Below, piece by piece: positions 51,335-59,538 of a stretch of 64,000 nucleotides of DNA; positions within the stretch are counted from its first letter, which is position 1; the number at the start of each line of letters is the position of its first letter. The translations under genes were made by a program, and so were the position numbers. The DNA lies in assembly GCF_905397395.1 (NCBI RefSeq), contig NZ_CAJPVH010000025.1, forward strand, positions 1 to 64,000. Direction: 5' to 3'. The notes beneath the pieces are model-generated. The model saw nothing but the letters and a program-made list of their open reading frames with translations, did no database searches and was not told the origin of the DNA. Origin of the DNA: Cupriavidus campinensis (GTDB lineage: Bacteria > Pseudomonadota > Gammaproteobacteria > Burkholderiales > Burkholderiaceae).

Positions 51335-51368
51335 CTTGCTTCTCCGTCCTGCCGGTTGATACCCGGGC

Positions 51369-52844
51369 TCAGTTGGCCCACGGCAGCGGTTGTTCGTTCA
51401 GGCCCCAGTACACGGCCTTCTGTTCCATGTATTGCAGGATGCCCAGTCGTCCCTTCTCGCGGCCCAGGCCGCTGTCCCGCCAGCCGCCGAACGGGGTCGA
51501 GATCGAGAACTGCTTGTAGGTGTTGATCCACACGTTGCCGGCTTGCACGGATCGTGCCACCCGCCAGGCGCGCTTGTAGTCGCGCGTCCAGATGCCGGCG
51601 GCCAGCGCGTAGATGCTGTCGTTGGCCTGGGCGATCAGGTCGTCCTCGTCGTCGAACGGCATCGCCACCAGCACCGGCCCGAAAATTTCCTCCTGGCAGA
51701 TGCGCGCGTTGTTGTCGAGCCCTTCGATGATGGTCGGCGTGTAGAAATAGCCGTTGGCCAGGCCCGCCACGTCCGGGCGCATGCCGCCCGTGCGCAGCTG
51801 GCCGCCATCTTCCACGCCCATCGCCACGTAGGATTCGATGCTGTCGCGGTGCCGGTCGGTGATCAGCGGCCCCATCTGGGTGCGCGCGTCGGCCGGATCG
51901 CCCACGCGCAGCCTGGCGGCGGCGGCGGCCAGGCGGTCCATGAACGGCTCGTACTTCGCGCGTGCCACGAACAGGCGCGAGCCGGCGATGCACGATTCGC
52001 CCGACGAACTGAAGATGCCATACAGCACGCCGTTCACCGCGTGGTCCAGGTCGGCGTCATCGAAGACCATGGTCGGGGACTTGCCGCCCAGCTCCAGCGA
52101 CACCGGCATCATCTTGTCGGCGGCGATGTGGGCGATGTGCTTGCCGGTGGTGGTGCCGCCCGTGAACGACACGCGGCGCACCAGCGGATGCTTGGTGATG
52201 GCGTCGCCGATCACCGAGCCCTTGCCGGGCAGCACGCTGATCAGGCCCCGGGGCACGCCGGCTTCCTCGCAGATCGCGGCCAGTTCCAGCGCCATCAGCG
52301 GCGTCACTTCGGCCGGCTTGACCACCACGGCGTTGCCGGCGGCGAGCGCAGGCGCCATCTTCTGCGCCTCGCTGGCAATCGGCGAATTCCACGGCGTGAT
52401 GGCGGCCACCACGCCCATCGGCTCGTAGACGCTCATGGTCAGGCAGTCGCCCCGTTGCGGCGTAATGGATTCCTCCATGGTCTCGCAGGCGGCGGCGAAG
52501 AACTGGAACGTGGCGGCGGCGCTGGCGACGAGCGCGCGCGTCTCGCTGATCGGCTTGCCGTTGTCCAGGCGCTGGCGCTGGGCCAGCGGCTCGGCGCGGG
52601 CGCGGATCAGCTCGGCCACCCGGTACAGCACGGCGGCACGCTCATGCTGCTTGCGCTGCGCCCAGCCGCTGGTCAGGAACGCGCGATGGGCGCCCTGCAC
52701 GGCTTCTTCCACATCGGCCAGGCTGGCCGCGTTCAGTTCGGCCACGACTTCGCCGGTGGCGGGGTAGCGCGTGGCGTAGCGGTCGCCCGAGCCCAGGCGC
52801 CAGGCGCCGGCGATGCAGATCGGGAGGACTTGTTGTGTGCTCAT
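51369..52844 (-). CDS. Aldehyde dehydrogenase
   Basis: 491 aa, standard ALDH. Catalytic Glu in LELGGKSPTMVFDDADLDHA and catalytic Cys in SSGESCIAGSRLF. NAD-binding FTGGTTTGKHIA is present. It resembles 2-hydroxymuconic semialdehyde, betaine and aminobutyraldehyde dehydrogenases. In an extradiol pathway it could oxidise the ring-fission semialdehyde or a later aldehyde. Adjacent to the NadX-like gene on one side and to the dioxygenase on the other. Confidence 0.94.
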   Translation of the reverse strand: MSTQQVLPICIAGAWRLGSGDRYATRYPATGEVVAELNAASLADVEEAVQGAHRAFLTSGWAQRKQHERAAVLYRVAELIRARAEPLAQRQRLDNGKPISETRALVASAAATFQFFAAACETMEESITPQRGDCLTMSVYEPMGVVAAITPWNSPIASEAQKMAPALAAGNAVVVKPAEVTPLMALELAAICEEAGVPRGLISVLPGKGSVIGDAITKHPLVRRVSFTGGTTTGKHIAHIAADKMMPVSLELGGKSPTMVFDDADLDHAVNGVLYGIFSSSGESCIAGSRLFVARAKYEPFMDRLAAAAARLRVGDPADARTQMGPLITDRHRDSIESYVAMGVEDGGQLRTGGMRPDVAGLANGYFYTPTIIEGLDNNARICQEEIFGPVLVAMPFDDEDDLIAQANDSIYALAAGIWTRDYKRAWRVARSVQAGNVWINTYKQFSISTPFGGWRDSGLGREKGRLGILQYMEQKAVYWGLNEQPLPWAN

Positions 52845-52856
52845 GTCAGATTCACT

Positions 52857-53663
52857 TCAGATCGACACCGCGTGGGCGCGGTTGCCGAGGGCGCGCACCA
52901 CGCTGAACACGGTCAGCGCGGACGTCTTGGGGTTGGCCGCGAGGGGCTTGCCGCGCATGGTCAGCTCGAAGCCGCCAAACGCGCCGCGTGCTTCCACGTG
53001 GTGGACGTTCTCCTCCGCGTGCGGATCGGCCAGCAGCTTGACCGAGGTGCGGTCGAGGCCGAGCCCCGCCAGCGACACGGTGGCGGCCACATTGGCGTTC
53101 TTCGGATAGAGCCGCGCGGCGTCGCGCGCGGTGCCTTCGAAGATCACCGTGGCTTCGGTCAGGGCGTCGAGGTCGAACAACTCCGCCGCCGGCGTGCCGG
53201 CCCAGGCGCGGGCCGGCTTGCGGCCGGTGTAGATGACCTCGTCCAGCCCGCCCACGCGGGCGGCAGCCAGCGCGTCGATGGCGCCGATGGCGCCCGACAG
53301 CAGCTGCACCTGCGTGTTGCCACGGCGGGCCGCCGCTTCCAGGCGCTCGGCCATGCCCGGCTCGGACAGCGCGCCGACCGACACCACCATGCACGGAATG
53401 CCACGCTCGAGCGCCGGCACGATGTGCTCCTCCAGCGCGCGATGGCCCGCGCACTCCACGAGCAGGTCCGGGCGGCGGTCGCCGTCGGCCAGCCCGGTGG
53501 CCACGCGCACATTGGGCGCCAGCGCCGACAGCGCGCCGCGTGCCTCGTCCATCGTGCCCGCCGGCACGATCACAACGTCGAACACGACATCCGGGTCCGA
53601 CTTCAGCAGTTCCAGCACGCCGCGGCCAATCGCCCCGCAACCCACCATGGACACATGCAGCAT
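52857..53663 (-). CDS. L-aspartate dehydrogenase family protein (NadX-like)
   Basis: 268 aa, full length. Rossmann start VSMVGCGAIGRGVLELL, then VECAGHRALEEHIVPALERG, LSGAIGAIDALAAAR, KNANVAATVSLAGLGLD and HHVEARGAFGGFE with the conserved His. The family interconverts L-aspartate and iminoaspartate/oxaloacetate with NAD(P)H. Within an aromatic operon and without nadA or nadC it is unlikely to serve NAD synthesis. It may act on another amino- or imino-acid intermediate. This is the most unexpected member of the operon. Confidence 0.9.
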   Translation of the reverse strand: MLHVSMVGCGAIGRGVLELLKSDPDVVFDVVIVPAGTMDEARGALSALAPNVRVATGLADGDRRPDLLVECAGHRALEEHIVPALERGIPCMVVSVGALSEPGMAERLEAAARRGNTQVQLLSGAIGAIDALAAARVGGLDEVIYTGRKPARAWAGTPAAELFDLDALTEATVIFEGTARDAARLYPKNANVAATVSLAGLGLDRTSVKLLADPHAEENVHHVEARGAFGGFELTMRGKPLAANPKTSALTVFSVVRALGNRAHAVSI

Positions 53664-53682
53664 GGACGTTCTCCTGGTTGGC

Positions 53683-55437
53683 TTAAGCCGCCGCCGCAGC
53701 GGCTGCCGCCGGGGTCGATGCGGGGCTGGCGGTCGGGCTGGCGGTCGGGCTGGCGGTCGGGCTGGCGGTCGGCTGCTGCTTGTTGACCGGCGGGCCGGCG
53801 AACACGGTCTTGAAGCTGCCGATGGACAGCATGTCGATTTCCAGCAGGAACGGGCCCGGCTCGACCGTGGCCTCTTCCAGCGCCGCGCCGATGTCGGCGA
53901 GGTTGCTCACGCGGCGGTGACGCAACGCGAGCGACTTCGAGAGCTGGGCGTAGTCCGGCGTGTGCAGGTCCACGTAGTGGCGGCGGCCGCCGTACTGCGC
54001 GTCCTGGATGTTCTTGATCACGCCGTAGCCCTTGTCGTTCATCAGCACGATGACCATGTCGGCACGCTCCTGCACCGCCGTGGCGAGTTCGCCCAGGTTC
54101 AGGATGAAGCCGCCATCGCCGGCCAGCGTGAAGGTCTTCTTGCCCGAGGCCGTGGCCGCCGCGCCAATGGCGGCGCCGATGCCCATGGCGAGGCCCTGGC
54201 CGATGCCGCCGCCCAGCGCGTGCACACCGGCGCGGGAGTCGAAGATCTGCAGGTGGCGGTTGCCCCAGGTGCTGTTGGACACCGTGACGTCACGCACCCA
54301 GTTGAAGTTGCGGCCCACCGCCTGCTGGAGCGCCTGCACCAGCGCGCTGTACGGGCCGAGGCCGTCCACCAGCGCGCCCACGGCCACGTCGTGGGCACGG
54401 CGCAGGTCGGCGGCGAAGCCGGCGTCCACTTTCAGGCGGCCTTCAAGCCGATCGGCGAGGCCATCCAGCGCCAGGGCGGCGTCGCCGCTGACGAAGTAGT
54501 CGCTCTGGTAGCAGCGGCCTTCCGAGGCCGGATCGGCGTCGATGCGCAGCAGCGGGCGCGGCAGCTTCAGCTCGTACTTCAGGGTTTCATTGCCGCGCAG
54601 GCGCGAGCCGACCACCAGCATCGCATCGCACGTCTGGTAGAAGGTCTCGATGGGCTTGTGGAGGTTGTAGGCGCCCAGCGAGCGGGGATCGTCCTCCGCC
54701 ACGATGCCACGGCCCTGCGTGGAGGTGACCACGCCAAACCCCATGTCCAGCAGGCGCTTGACCTGCTGGCTGGCGTGGCGCGCGCCGCCGCCGAGCCACA
54801 GCATCGGCCGGCGGGCCTTGGCCAGCTGGTCGGCCAGCGCGTCGAGCGCGCGGGCCGAGGGCTGGTGCTGCGGCACCGGCAGCGGCTGCAGGTCCGCCGG
54901 CATCGGGATCAGCGCGGCCTGGATGTCGATGGGGATCTCCACGCTGACCGGGCCGGTCGGCGCCGTCAGCGCGGTCTGCACGGCCAGCTTGATGGTGGAG
55001 AGCGCGGTGTCGGCGCTGCGGATGCGGAAAGCGGCCTTCGACACGGCCTTCAGCATGGTGAGCTGGTCCGGGGCTTCGTGGATGTAGGCGAGGCTCTGGT
55101 CCAGGTACGGCGTTTCGATCTGGCCGGTGATGTGGAGCAGCGGCGTGCCGGCCGTCAGGGCCTCGACCATGGCGCCGGCGGCATTGCCCGCCGCGGTGCC
55201 CGTGCTGGTCAGGCAGACGCCCAGGCCGCCCGTGGTGCGGGCGTAGGCATCGGCCATGTTGGTGCCGCCCGCTTCGCCGCGCGCCGGCACGAAGCGGATC
55301 TTGCCGCGCTCGCCCATCGCATCGAGGATGGGCATGTTGTGGATCGAGATCACGCCGAAGGCGGCCTTGACGCCGCACTGCTCGAGGAAGGCCGCGATGG
55401 CGCAGCCCACGGTGACTTGTTGTTGTTCGTTACGCAT
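53683..55437 (-). CDS. Thiamine-diphosphate-dependent enzyme with a PTAS-repeat tail
   Basis: 584 aa from the ATG at 55437, which overlaps the SDR stop by 8 bp. ThDP-enzyme layout: catalytic Glu in FVPARGEAGGTNMADAYAR, central domain, then the PP domain LAGDGGFILNLGELATAVQERAD with MNDKGYGVIKN. It is close to acetolactate synthase, benzoylformate decarboxylase and sulfoacetaldehyde acetyltransferase types. The last ~30 residues are four PTAS units and an Ala run, encoded by a 12-bp tandem repeat, which does not belong to the fold. Probably a carboligase or decarboxylase of a 2-oxoacid intermediate. Confidence 0.88.
   Translation of the reverse strand: MRNEQQQVTVGCAIAAFLEQCGVKAAFGVISIHNMPILDAMGERGKIRFVPARGEAGGTNMADAYARTTGGLGVCLTSTGTAAGNAAGAMVEALTAGTPLLHITGQIETPYLDQSLAYIHEAPDQLTMLKAVSKAAFRIRSADTALSTIKLAVQTALTAPTGPVSVEIPIDIQAALIPMPADLQPLPVPQHQPSARALDALADQLAKARRPMLWLGGGARHASQQVKRLLDMGFGVVTSTQGRGIVAEDDPRSLGAYNLHKPIETFYQTCDAMLVVGSRLRGNETLKYELKLPRPLLRIDADPASEGRCYQSDYFVSGDAALALDGLADRLEGRLKVDAGFAADLRRAHDVAVGALVDGLGPYSALVQALQQAVGRNFNWVRDVTVSNSTWGNRHLQIFDSRAGVHALGGGIGQGLAMGIGAAIGAAATASGKKTFTLAGDGGFILNLGELATAVQERADMVIVLMNDKGYGVIKNIQDAQYGGRRHYVDLHTPDYAQLSKSLALRHRRVSNLADIGAALEEATVEPGPFLLEIDMLSIGSFKTVFAGPPVNKQQPTASPTASPTASPTASPASTPAAAAAAAA
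53723..53772. repeat. 12-bp tandem repeat (four copies) in the TPP enzyme tail
   Basis: Four copies of GCTGGCGGTCGG (plus-strand reading) encode the repeated P-T-A-S. Units are perfect or nearly so, in frame, and close to the stop, so copy-number variation should be tolerated. Confidence 0.8.
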
Positions 55438-56233
55438 GACGGGAGAGTCCTCCGGAAATATCGATATGGCTGCCCGTGGTGTACGAAGACAACGGCGAGG
55501 CAAGGAACAGGATGGCGCGGGCGGCTTCCTGCGGCAGGCCGAGACGGCCCAGTTGGATGTTCTTCTGGCGGGCCAGACGCGCGGTCCACGCGGTCCAGTC
55601 CAGGTGGCGGTCTTCCTCCGGGCGCGCGTCGAAGCGGCGGCGCCACTGGCCGGACTCGACGAGCCCGATCAGGATGCCGTTCACGCGCACGCCGCGCGGC
55701 GCGAATTCGGTGGCCAGCGAGCGCACCAGGTTGTGCACGCCGGCGCGCGCCGCCGAGGTCGCCACCATATGCGGCTCCGGCTGGGTGGCGAGCAGCGAAT
55801 TTACGCAGACCACGGCGCCCTGCCCCGACTGCTCCAGCTGCGGCAGGAAGGCGCGGGTCGGGTGGATCACCGAGAAGAACTTCAGTTGCAGCTCCTCCAG
55901 CCACGCCGCGTCCTCGGTGCTGGCGAAGGTCGACACGCGGCCCTGGCCGGCGTTGTTGACCAGCATGTCCACCGGGCCAAGTTCGCGCGCCACGTCGGCG
56001 GCGAAGGCGTTGACCTGCGCGGCCTGCAGCACGTCGCACCGGGCCGCGTAGAGGCGGCAGCCGGTGAAACGTGCGCGCAGCGAGGCCTCGGCCTGCCGCA
56101 GCCGCTGTTCGTCACGGCCGCACATGGCCACGGCGGCGCCGGCTTCCAGCAACAGTTCGACGGTCGCCAGCCCGATGCCGGAGGACCCGCCGGTCACGAC
56201 GGCTACCTTGCCGTCGAGTTGAATCATGGACAT
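55430..56233 (-). CDS. Short-chain dehydrogenase/reductase
   Basis: 267 aa from the ATG at 56233 (MSMIQLDGK), with GAGGACG upstream. Motifs: VTGGSSGIGLATVELL for the cofactor, NNAG, NSLLATQ (catalytic Ser) and a tetrad region reading HMVATSAARAG. There the usual YxxxK is replaced by a sequence without Tyr, so activity may be altered. Coupled to the TPP gene. Possible roles are dihydrodiol dehydrogenation or an alcohol oxidation. Confidence 0.85.
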   Translation of the reverse strand: MSMIQLDGKVAVVTGGSSGIGLATVELLLEAGAAVAMCGRDEQRLRQAEASLRARFTGCRLYAARCDVLQAAQVNAFAADVARELGPVDMLVNNAGQGRVSTFASTEDAAWLEELQLKFFSVIHPTRAFLPQLEQSGQGAVVCVNSLLATQPEPHMVATSAARAGVHNLVRSLATEFAPRGVRVNGILIGLVESGQWRRRFDARPEEDRHLDWTAWTARLARQKNIQLGRLGLPQEAARAILFLASPLSSYTTGSHIDISGGLSRHA

Positions 56234-56255
56234 CGTCCTCACTCCCCTCTTTTGC

Positions 56256-57095
56256 TCATTCCCGATGTAAAGACACGACCTTGCCGTGCCCGTTGGCCCG
56301 ATGCGGCCGGTAATCCAGCAGCCGCGACAGCTCGCGCGCGGACTCCCTCACCCGCTCCACCATCAGCCCGAGCTGGTCCGGGTCGATGCGCGACGCCGGG
56401 ATCGTGGCGCCCAGCGCGGCGGTGACCTTGCCGGTGCGGTCGCGCACGGGCGCGGCGATGGTGGAGATGCTGGCTTCAAAGAAGCCTTCGTGCAGTACGT
56501 AACCGCGCGAGCGGTCTTGCTGCACCATCTCGAACAGCGCATCCACTGTGCGCGGCGTGCTGTCCGAGTAGATCTGCAGCTGTGGCTCCGGATAGATCTC
56601 GCGCAGCTGCGCCAGCGACAGGTCTTCCAGCAGCACGCGCCCCAGCACGGTGGCATGCACCGGCAGGCGCGTGCCCACGTTGACGTTGCTGGCGAACGGG
56701 CGCGACGCCGCCGACTTGGCGACGTAGACCACCGAGCGCCCGTCGCGCACCACGAGGTTGCACGGGTACTCGATTTCATCGCGCAGCTTGTTCAGCAGCG
56801 GCGCGCCCAGTTCGGTCAGCTCAAGCGAGGCCAGGTAGTCGAAGCCGAGCCGGAGCACGGCCAGGCCCAGCCGGTATTCGCGGCCGCCGTCGGCGCGTTC
56901 CACGTAGCCCGTGGCTTCCAGCGTCGCCAGCAGGCGGAACACCGTGGAGCGGGGTACGTCGAGCCGGCGCGCAAGGTCGGCCGCCGACAGCACGCGGTCA
57001 CGCGCGCTGAACTCGGCCAGCAGGCGCAGGCCACGCTCCAGGCCGGGCACGATGTACCGGTCCTGGATCTCGGCGGGCAGTGGTTGGGTGCTCAT
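56256..57095 (-). CDS. IclR family regulator (paralogue B)
   Basis: 279 aa. HTH LSAADLARRLDVPRSTVFRLL and effector domain NLVVRDGRSVVYVAKSAAS, VGTRLPVHATVLGRVLL, EGFFEASISTIAAPVRD. Almost the same sequence as paralogue A (46039-46905), minus the repetitive N-terminal tail. It is embedded within the operon, so its level rises with operon expression. With A, it is the candidate reader of the GTTTYA-N4-TGAAAC sites. Confidence 0.93.
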   Translation of the reverse strand: MSTQPLPAEIQDRYIVPGLERGLRLLAEFSARDRVLSAADLARRLDVPRSTVFRLLATLEATGYVERADGGREYRLGLAVLRLGFDYLASLELTELGAPLLNKLRDEIEYPCNLVVRDGRSVVYVAKSAASRPFASNVNVGTRLPVHATVLGRVLLEDLSLAQLREIYPEPQLQIYSDSTPRTVDALFEMVQQDRSRGYVLHEGFFEASISTIAAPVRDRTGKVTAALGATIPASRIDPDQLGLMVERVRESARELSRLLDYRPHRANGHGKVVSLHRE

Positions 57096-57126
57096 GGCTA
57101 GCGATGTCGACGGTCGGCGCGCGGGT

Positions 57127-57663
57127 TCAGCGCTTGACCTGGGTGAGCGGGTGCTCGGGTGGGTACGTCGGCGTGATCGGCTTCTTGGCGCCGAGCATCA
57201 CGCACATCAGCGCGTCTTCCTCGCCGATGTTGATTTCCTCGCGATACACGCCCGGCGGCACCGAGACGAGGTCGCGGTCGGTCAGGATGGTCTCGAAGCG
57301 CTCGCCGTCCTTCTCCAGGATCAGCTTGATCTTGCCGCGCAGGATGAAGAAGACCTCTTCCACATCGGTGTGCAGGTGCGACGGGCCTTCGTGGCCGGCC
57401 GGGATGATCATCGTGGAGAACGTGAAGTGCTCGGACGGCACCGTGTTGGTGTCGGCGGCCACGCCGGTACCGCCGGTGCCGAGGTAGCGCATCTGGGCGC
57501 GACGGTACTTCGGGTCGTAGTCGGCCTGGAACTTCAGGGCGTCCCAGTCGTACCGGCGGGTGGAGAAGCGCGCCACGCGGCTCTCCATCCACTGGTCGAA
57601 CGAGGCGTCGGCAGGACGCTCCCAGCTGCGCTTGATGTTTTCCTGTTGGGACATATCGCTCAT
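57127..57663 (-). CDS. Cupin-domain protein
   Basis: 178 aa from the ATG at 57663, with AAGGAA upstream. The first cupin motif, PSHLHTDVEEVFFILRG, carries H96, H98 and E102/E103. In the second motif, VPPGVYREE, the usual metal His is Arg141, so metal binding may be incomplete or use another residue. Could be a small dioxygenase, an isomerase or an accessory protein of the pathway. Located between the iclR and SDR genes. Confidence 0.85.
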   Translation of the reverse strand: MSDMSQQENIKRSWERPADASFDQWMESRVARFSTRRYDWDALKFQADYDPKYRRAQMRYLGTGGTGVAADTNTVPSEHFTFSTMIIPAGHEGPSHLHTDVEEVFFILRGKIKLILEKDGERFETILTDRDLVSVPPGVYREEINIGEEDALMCVMLGAKKPITPTYPPEHPLTQVKR

Positions 57664-57682
57664 TTGATCGGGTTCCTTGGTT

Positions 57683-58465
57683 TCAGTGCATGACAAAGCC
57701 GCCGTTCACGGCCAGGGTCTGGCCGGTGACGAAGCGGGAGAGGCCGGACAGCGCGAACAGCACGGCGCCGCAGACATCGTCGGGGACTTGCTCGCGCTGG
57801 AGCGCGCGCTGGTTGCGGTACAGGTCGTGGCGGTGCTGCGGCACGTATTCGGTGGCTTCCACCAGCGTGAGGCCCGGCGCCACGGCGTTGACCGTGACCT
57901 GCGCATCGCCCAGTTCACGGGCCAGCGAGCGGGTCATGCCGATGATGGCGCTCTTGCTGGCCACGTAGGCCAGCAGGTTGGGCGCGCCCCACAGCGGGGT
58001 GTCCGAGGCCAGGTTGACCACGGCGCCCCGGCCGCTGGCGCGCAGCGCGGGCGTGCAGGCGGCGGTCATCAGCCAGGTGCCGCGCACGTTCACGTTCATC
58101 ACGCGGTCCCAGGTGGCCACGTCCAGCGCGGTCAGGTCGCGGCCGCCCGAGTCGGTGACCGCGCCGTTGTTGACCAGGCCGTCGAGCCCGCCGAGCGCTG
58201 CCACGGCGGCGGTAGCGCAGGCCTGTACCGAGGCCGGGTCGTTGAGATCCAGCGTCAGCGGCACGGCGTGGAAGCCGCGCGCCTGCAGGGCGGCGGCCGA
58301 TTCCTGCACACGATCGGCGAGGATGTCGGCCATCGCCACGGCGCCGCCGGCTTCGGCAATCGCGGTGGCGAAGGCCAGGCCGAGGCCGCGCGCGGCGCCG
58401 GTCACCAGGACCTTGCGGCCGGCAAGGAGGTTGGCCGTCGGGTTGCCAACTTCGGTGTCACGCAT
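57683..58465 (-). CDS. Short-chain dehydrogenase (candidate dihydrodiol or alcohol dehydrogenase)
   Basis: 260 aa from the ATG at 58465, overlapping the Rieske stop by 8 bp. Cofactor motif VTGAARGLGLAFATAI, then NNGAVTDSGG, NLASDTPLWG (Ser) and YVASKSAIIGM (catalytic Tyr/Lys). Coupled to the Rieske gene, as cis-dihydrodiol dehydrogenases often are, so it may rearomatise the Rieske product to a catechol. The function is inferred from that position. Confidence 0.88.
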   Translation of the reverse strand: MRDTEVGNPTANLLAGRKVLVTGAARGLGLAFATAIAEAGGAVAMADILADRVQESAAALQARGFHAVPLTLDLNDPASVQACATAAVAALGGLDGLVNNGAVTDSGGRDLTALDVATWDRVMNVNVRGTWLMTAACTPALRASGRGAVVNLASDTPLWGAPNLLAYVASKSAIIGMTRSLARELGDAQVTVNAVAPGLTLVEATEYVPQHRHDLYRNQRALQREQVPDDVCGAVLFALSGLSRFVTGQTLAVNGGFVMH

Positions 58466-59513
58466 GGCTGGGGACTCCGCCGGCCGGTTGCAGCATCGCC
58501 ACCGGTTCGTTGGCCACTTCGGCATCGGCACGGCGCTTCAGCAGGCGGCGGACGCGGGTAATGCCGGCGTCGTGTTGGTACAGCATCTCGTGGTCGCGCG
58601 CGTTCGGCGCCATCGACTCCAGCACCACGCGGTCTTGCTCGAGGACGTCCCAGTGCAGCCCTTCCAGACGGTTGCGATACAGGAAGCGCCACACGTCGCG
58701 CTCCCAGCCCTGCACGTGGCGGGTGCGCCAGAAGAACACCAGGCAGTGGTCCTCGTCCACCGGCGTAGCCATGCCGACGATGCCGAACGGGCCGCCGGGG
58801 CCGACCTTGTCACGATAGGGGATGGACAGGCGCAGCCAGAGCGTGCCGGTCTCGCCGAATTCCACCCAGTCGAAATTCACGCCGCGCTGGCCGGTCTTCT
58901 CGAAGATCAGGCCGCTGTCGGTCTCGCGGATCTGCATGACGGCCGACTTCTCGCCGCTGGCCATCGAGTGCGAGACGGCGTGCAGGTAGGCGCCGTGCAT
59001 CGGGTCCATGACGTTGTCGATCGCGTAGCGGTAGTTGCAGTCCCAATGGGCCACGCAGAGGAAGTTGCTGTGCTCGTCGCTGACCAGTTCCTCGGGCAGG
59101 CGCAGGGCGTCGGCTTCGGTCGGGGCGCTGTCGCCGAACCACAGGAAGATCGCGCCGGCCTGCTCCTGCACCGGGTAGCTGCGCACGCAGGTGCGGCCTT
59201 CCAGCGGGCAGCTATCCACGGCCGGCACGCTCTTGACCTGGCCGTCGCCGCCCACCTCCACGCCGTGGTACCAGCAGGCCACGCGGTCACCGAGGTTCCA
59301 GCCCATCGACAGGCGTGCGCCACGGTGCGGGCAACGGTCTTCGAGCGCGTGCAGCGCGCCGGCGTTGTCACGCCACACGACGATGTTCTGGCCCAGGCGG
59401 GTAATGCCGATGGGGGCGTGGGTGACCTGCCACGACGCCGCCACCGGATACCAGTAGTTGCGCAGGCCGCTGTTCAGGCGCGCTTCGGCGCGTGCTTGCT
59501 TGTTCGATTCCAT
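58458..59513 (-). CDS. Rieske non-heme iron aromatic oxygenase, alpha subunit
   Basis: 351 aa from the ATG at 59513. Rieske [2Fe-2S] site C61-x-H63...C80-x2-H83 (CPHRGARL ... CWYHG). Mononuclear iron site in NVMDPMHGAYLH (D170, H173, H178). Short alpha-only type like VanA, phthalate 4,5-dioxygenase and dicamba monooxygenase, so it can be a demethylase, monooxygenase or dioxygenase. Its reductase is the PDR protein at 49356-50312. The upstream 101-aa protein is a common companion. Confidence 0.94.
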   Translation of the reverse strand: MESNKQARAEARLNSGLRNYWYPVAASWQVTHAPIGITRLGQNIVVWRDNAGALHALEDRCPHRGARLSMGWNLGDRVACWYHGVEVGGDGQVKSVPAVDSCPLEGRTCVRSYPVQEQAGAIFLWFGDSAPTEADALRLPEELVSDEHSNFLCVAHWDCNYRYAIDNVMDPMHGAYLHAVSHSMASGEKSAVMQIRETDSGLIFEKTGQRGVNFDWVEFGETGTLWLRLSIPYRDKVGPGGPFGIVGMATPVDEDHCLVFFWRTRHVQGWERDVWRFLYRNRLEGLHWDVLEQDRVVLESMAPNARDHEMLYQHDAGITRVRRLLKRRADAEVANEPVAMLQPAGGVPSHA

Positions 59514-59538
59514 GTCTTGTCTCGCTGGGGTTCCGGAG

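Noticed and set aside
53723-53772. Tandem repeat considered as a CRISPR-like array
   Set aside because: Units are 12 bp with no spacers and are in frame in a coding sequence.
51390-55959. Very long plus-strand ORFs opposite the ALDH, NadX and TPP genes
   Set aside because: Low-complexity Ala/Gly/Arg/His translations without motifs. The minus-strand proteins have full family signatures.
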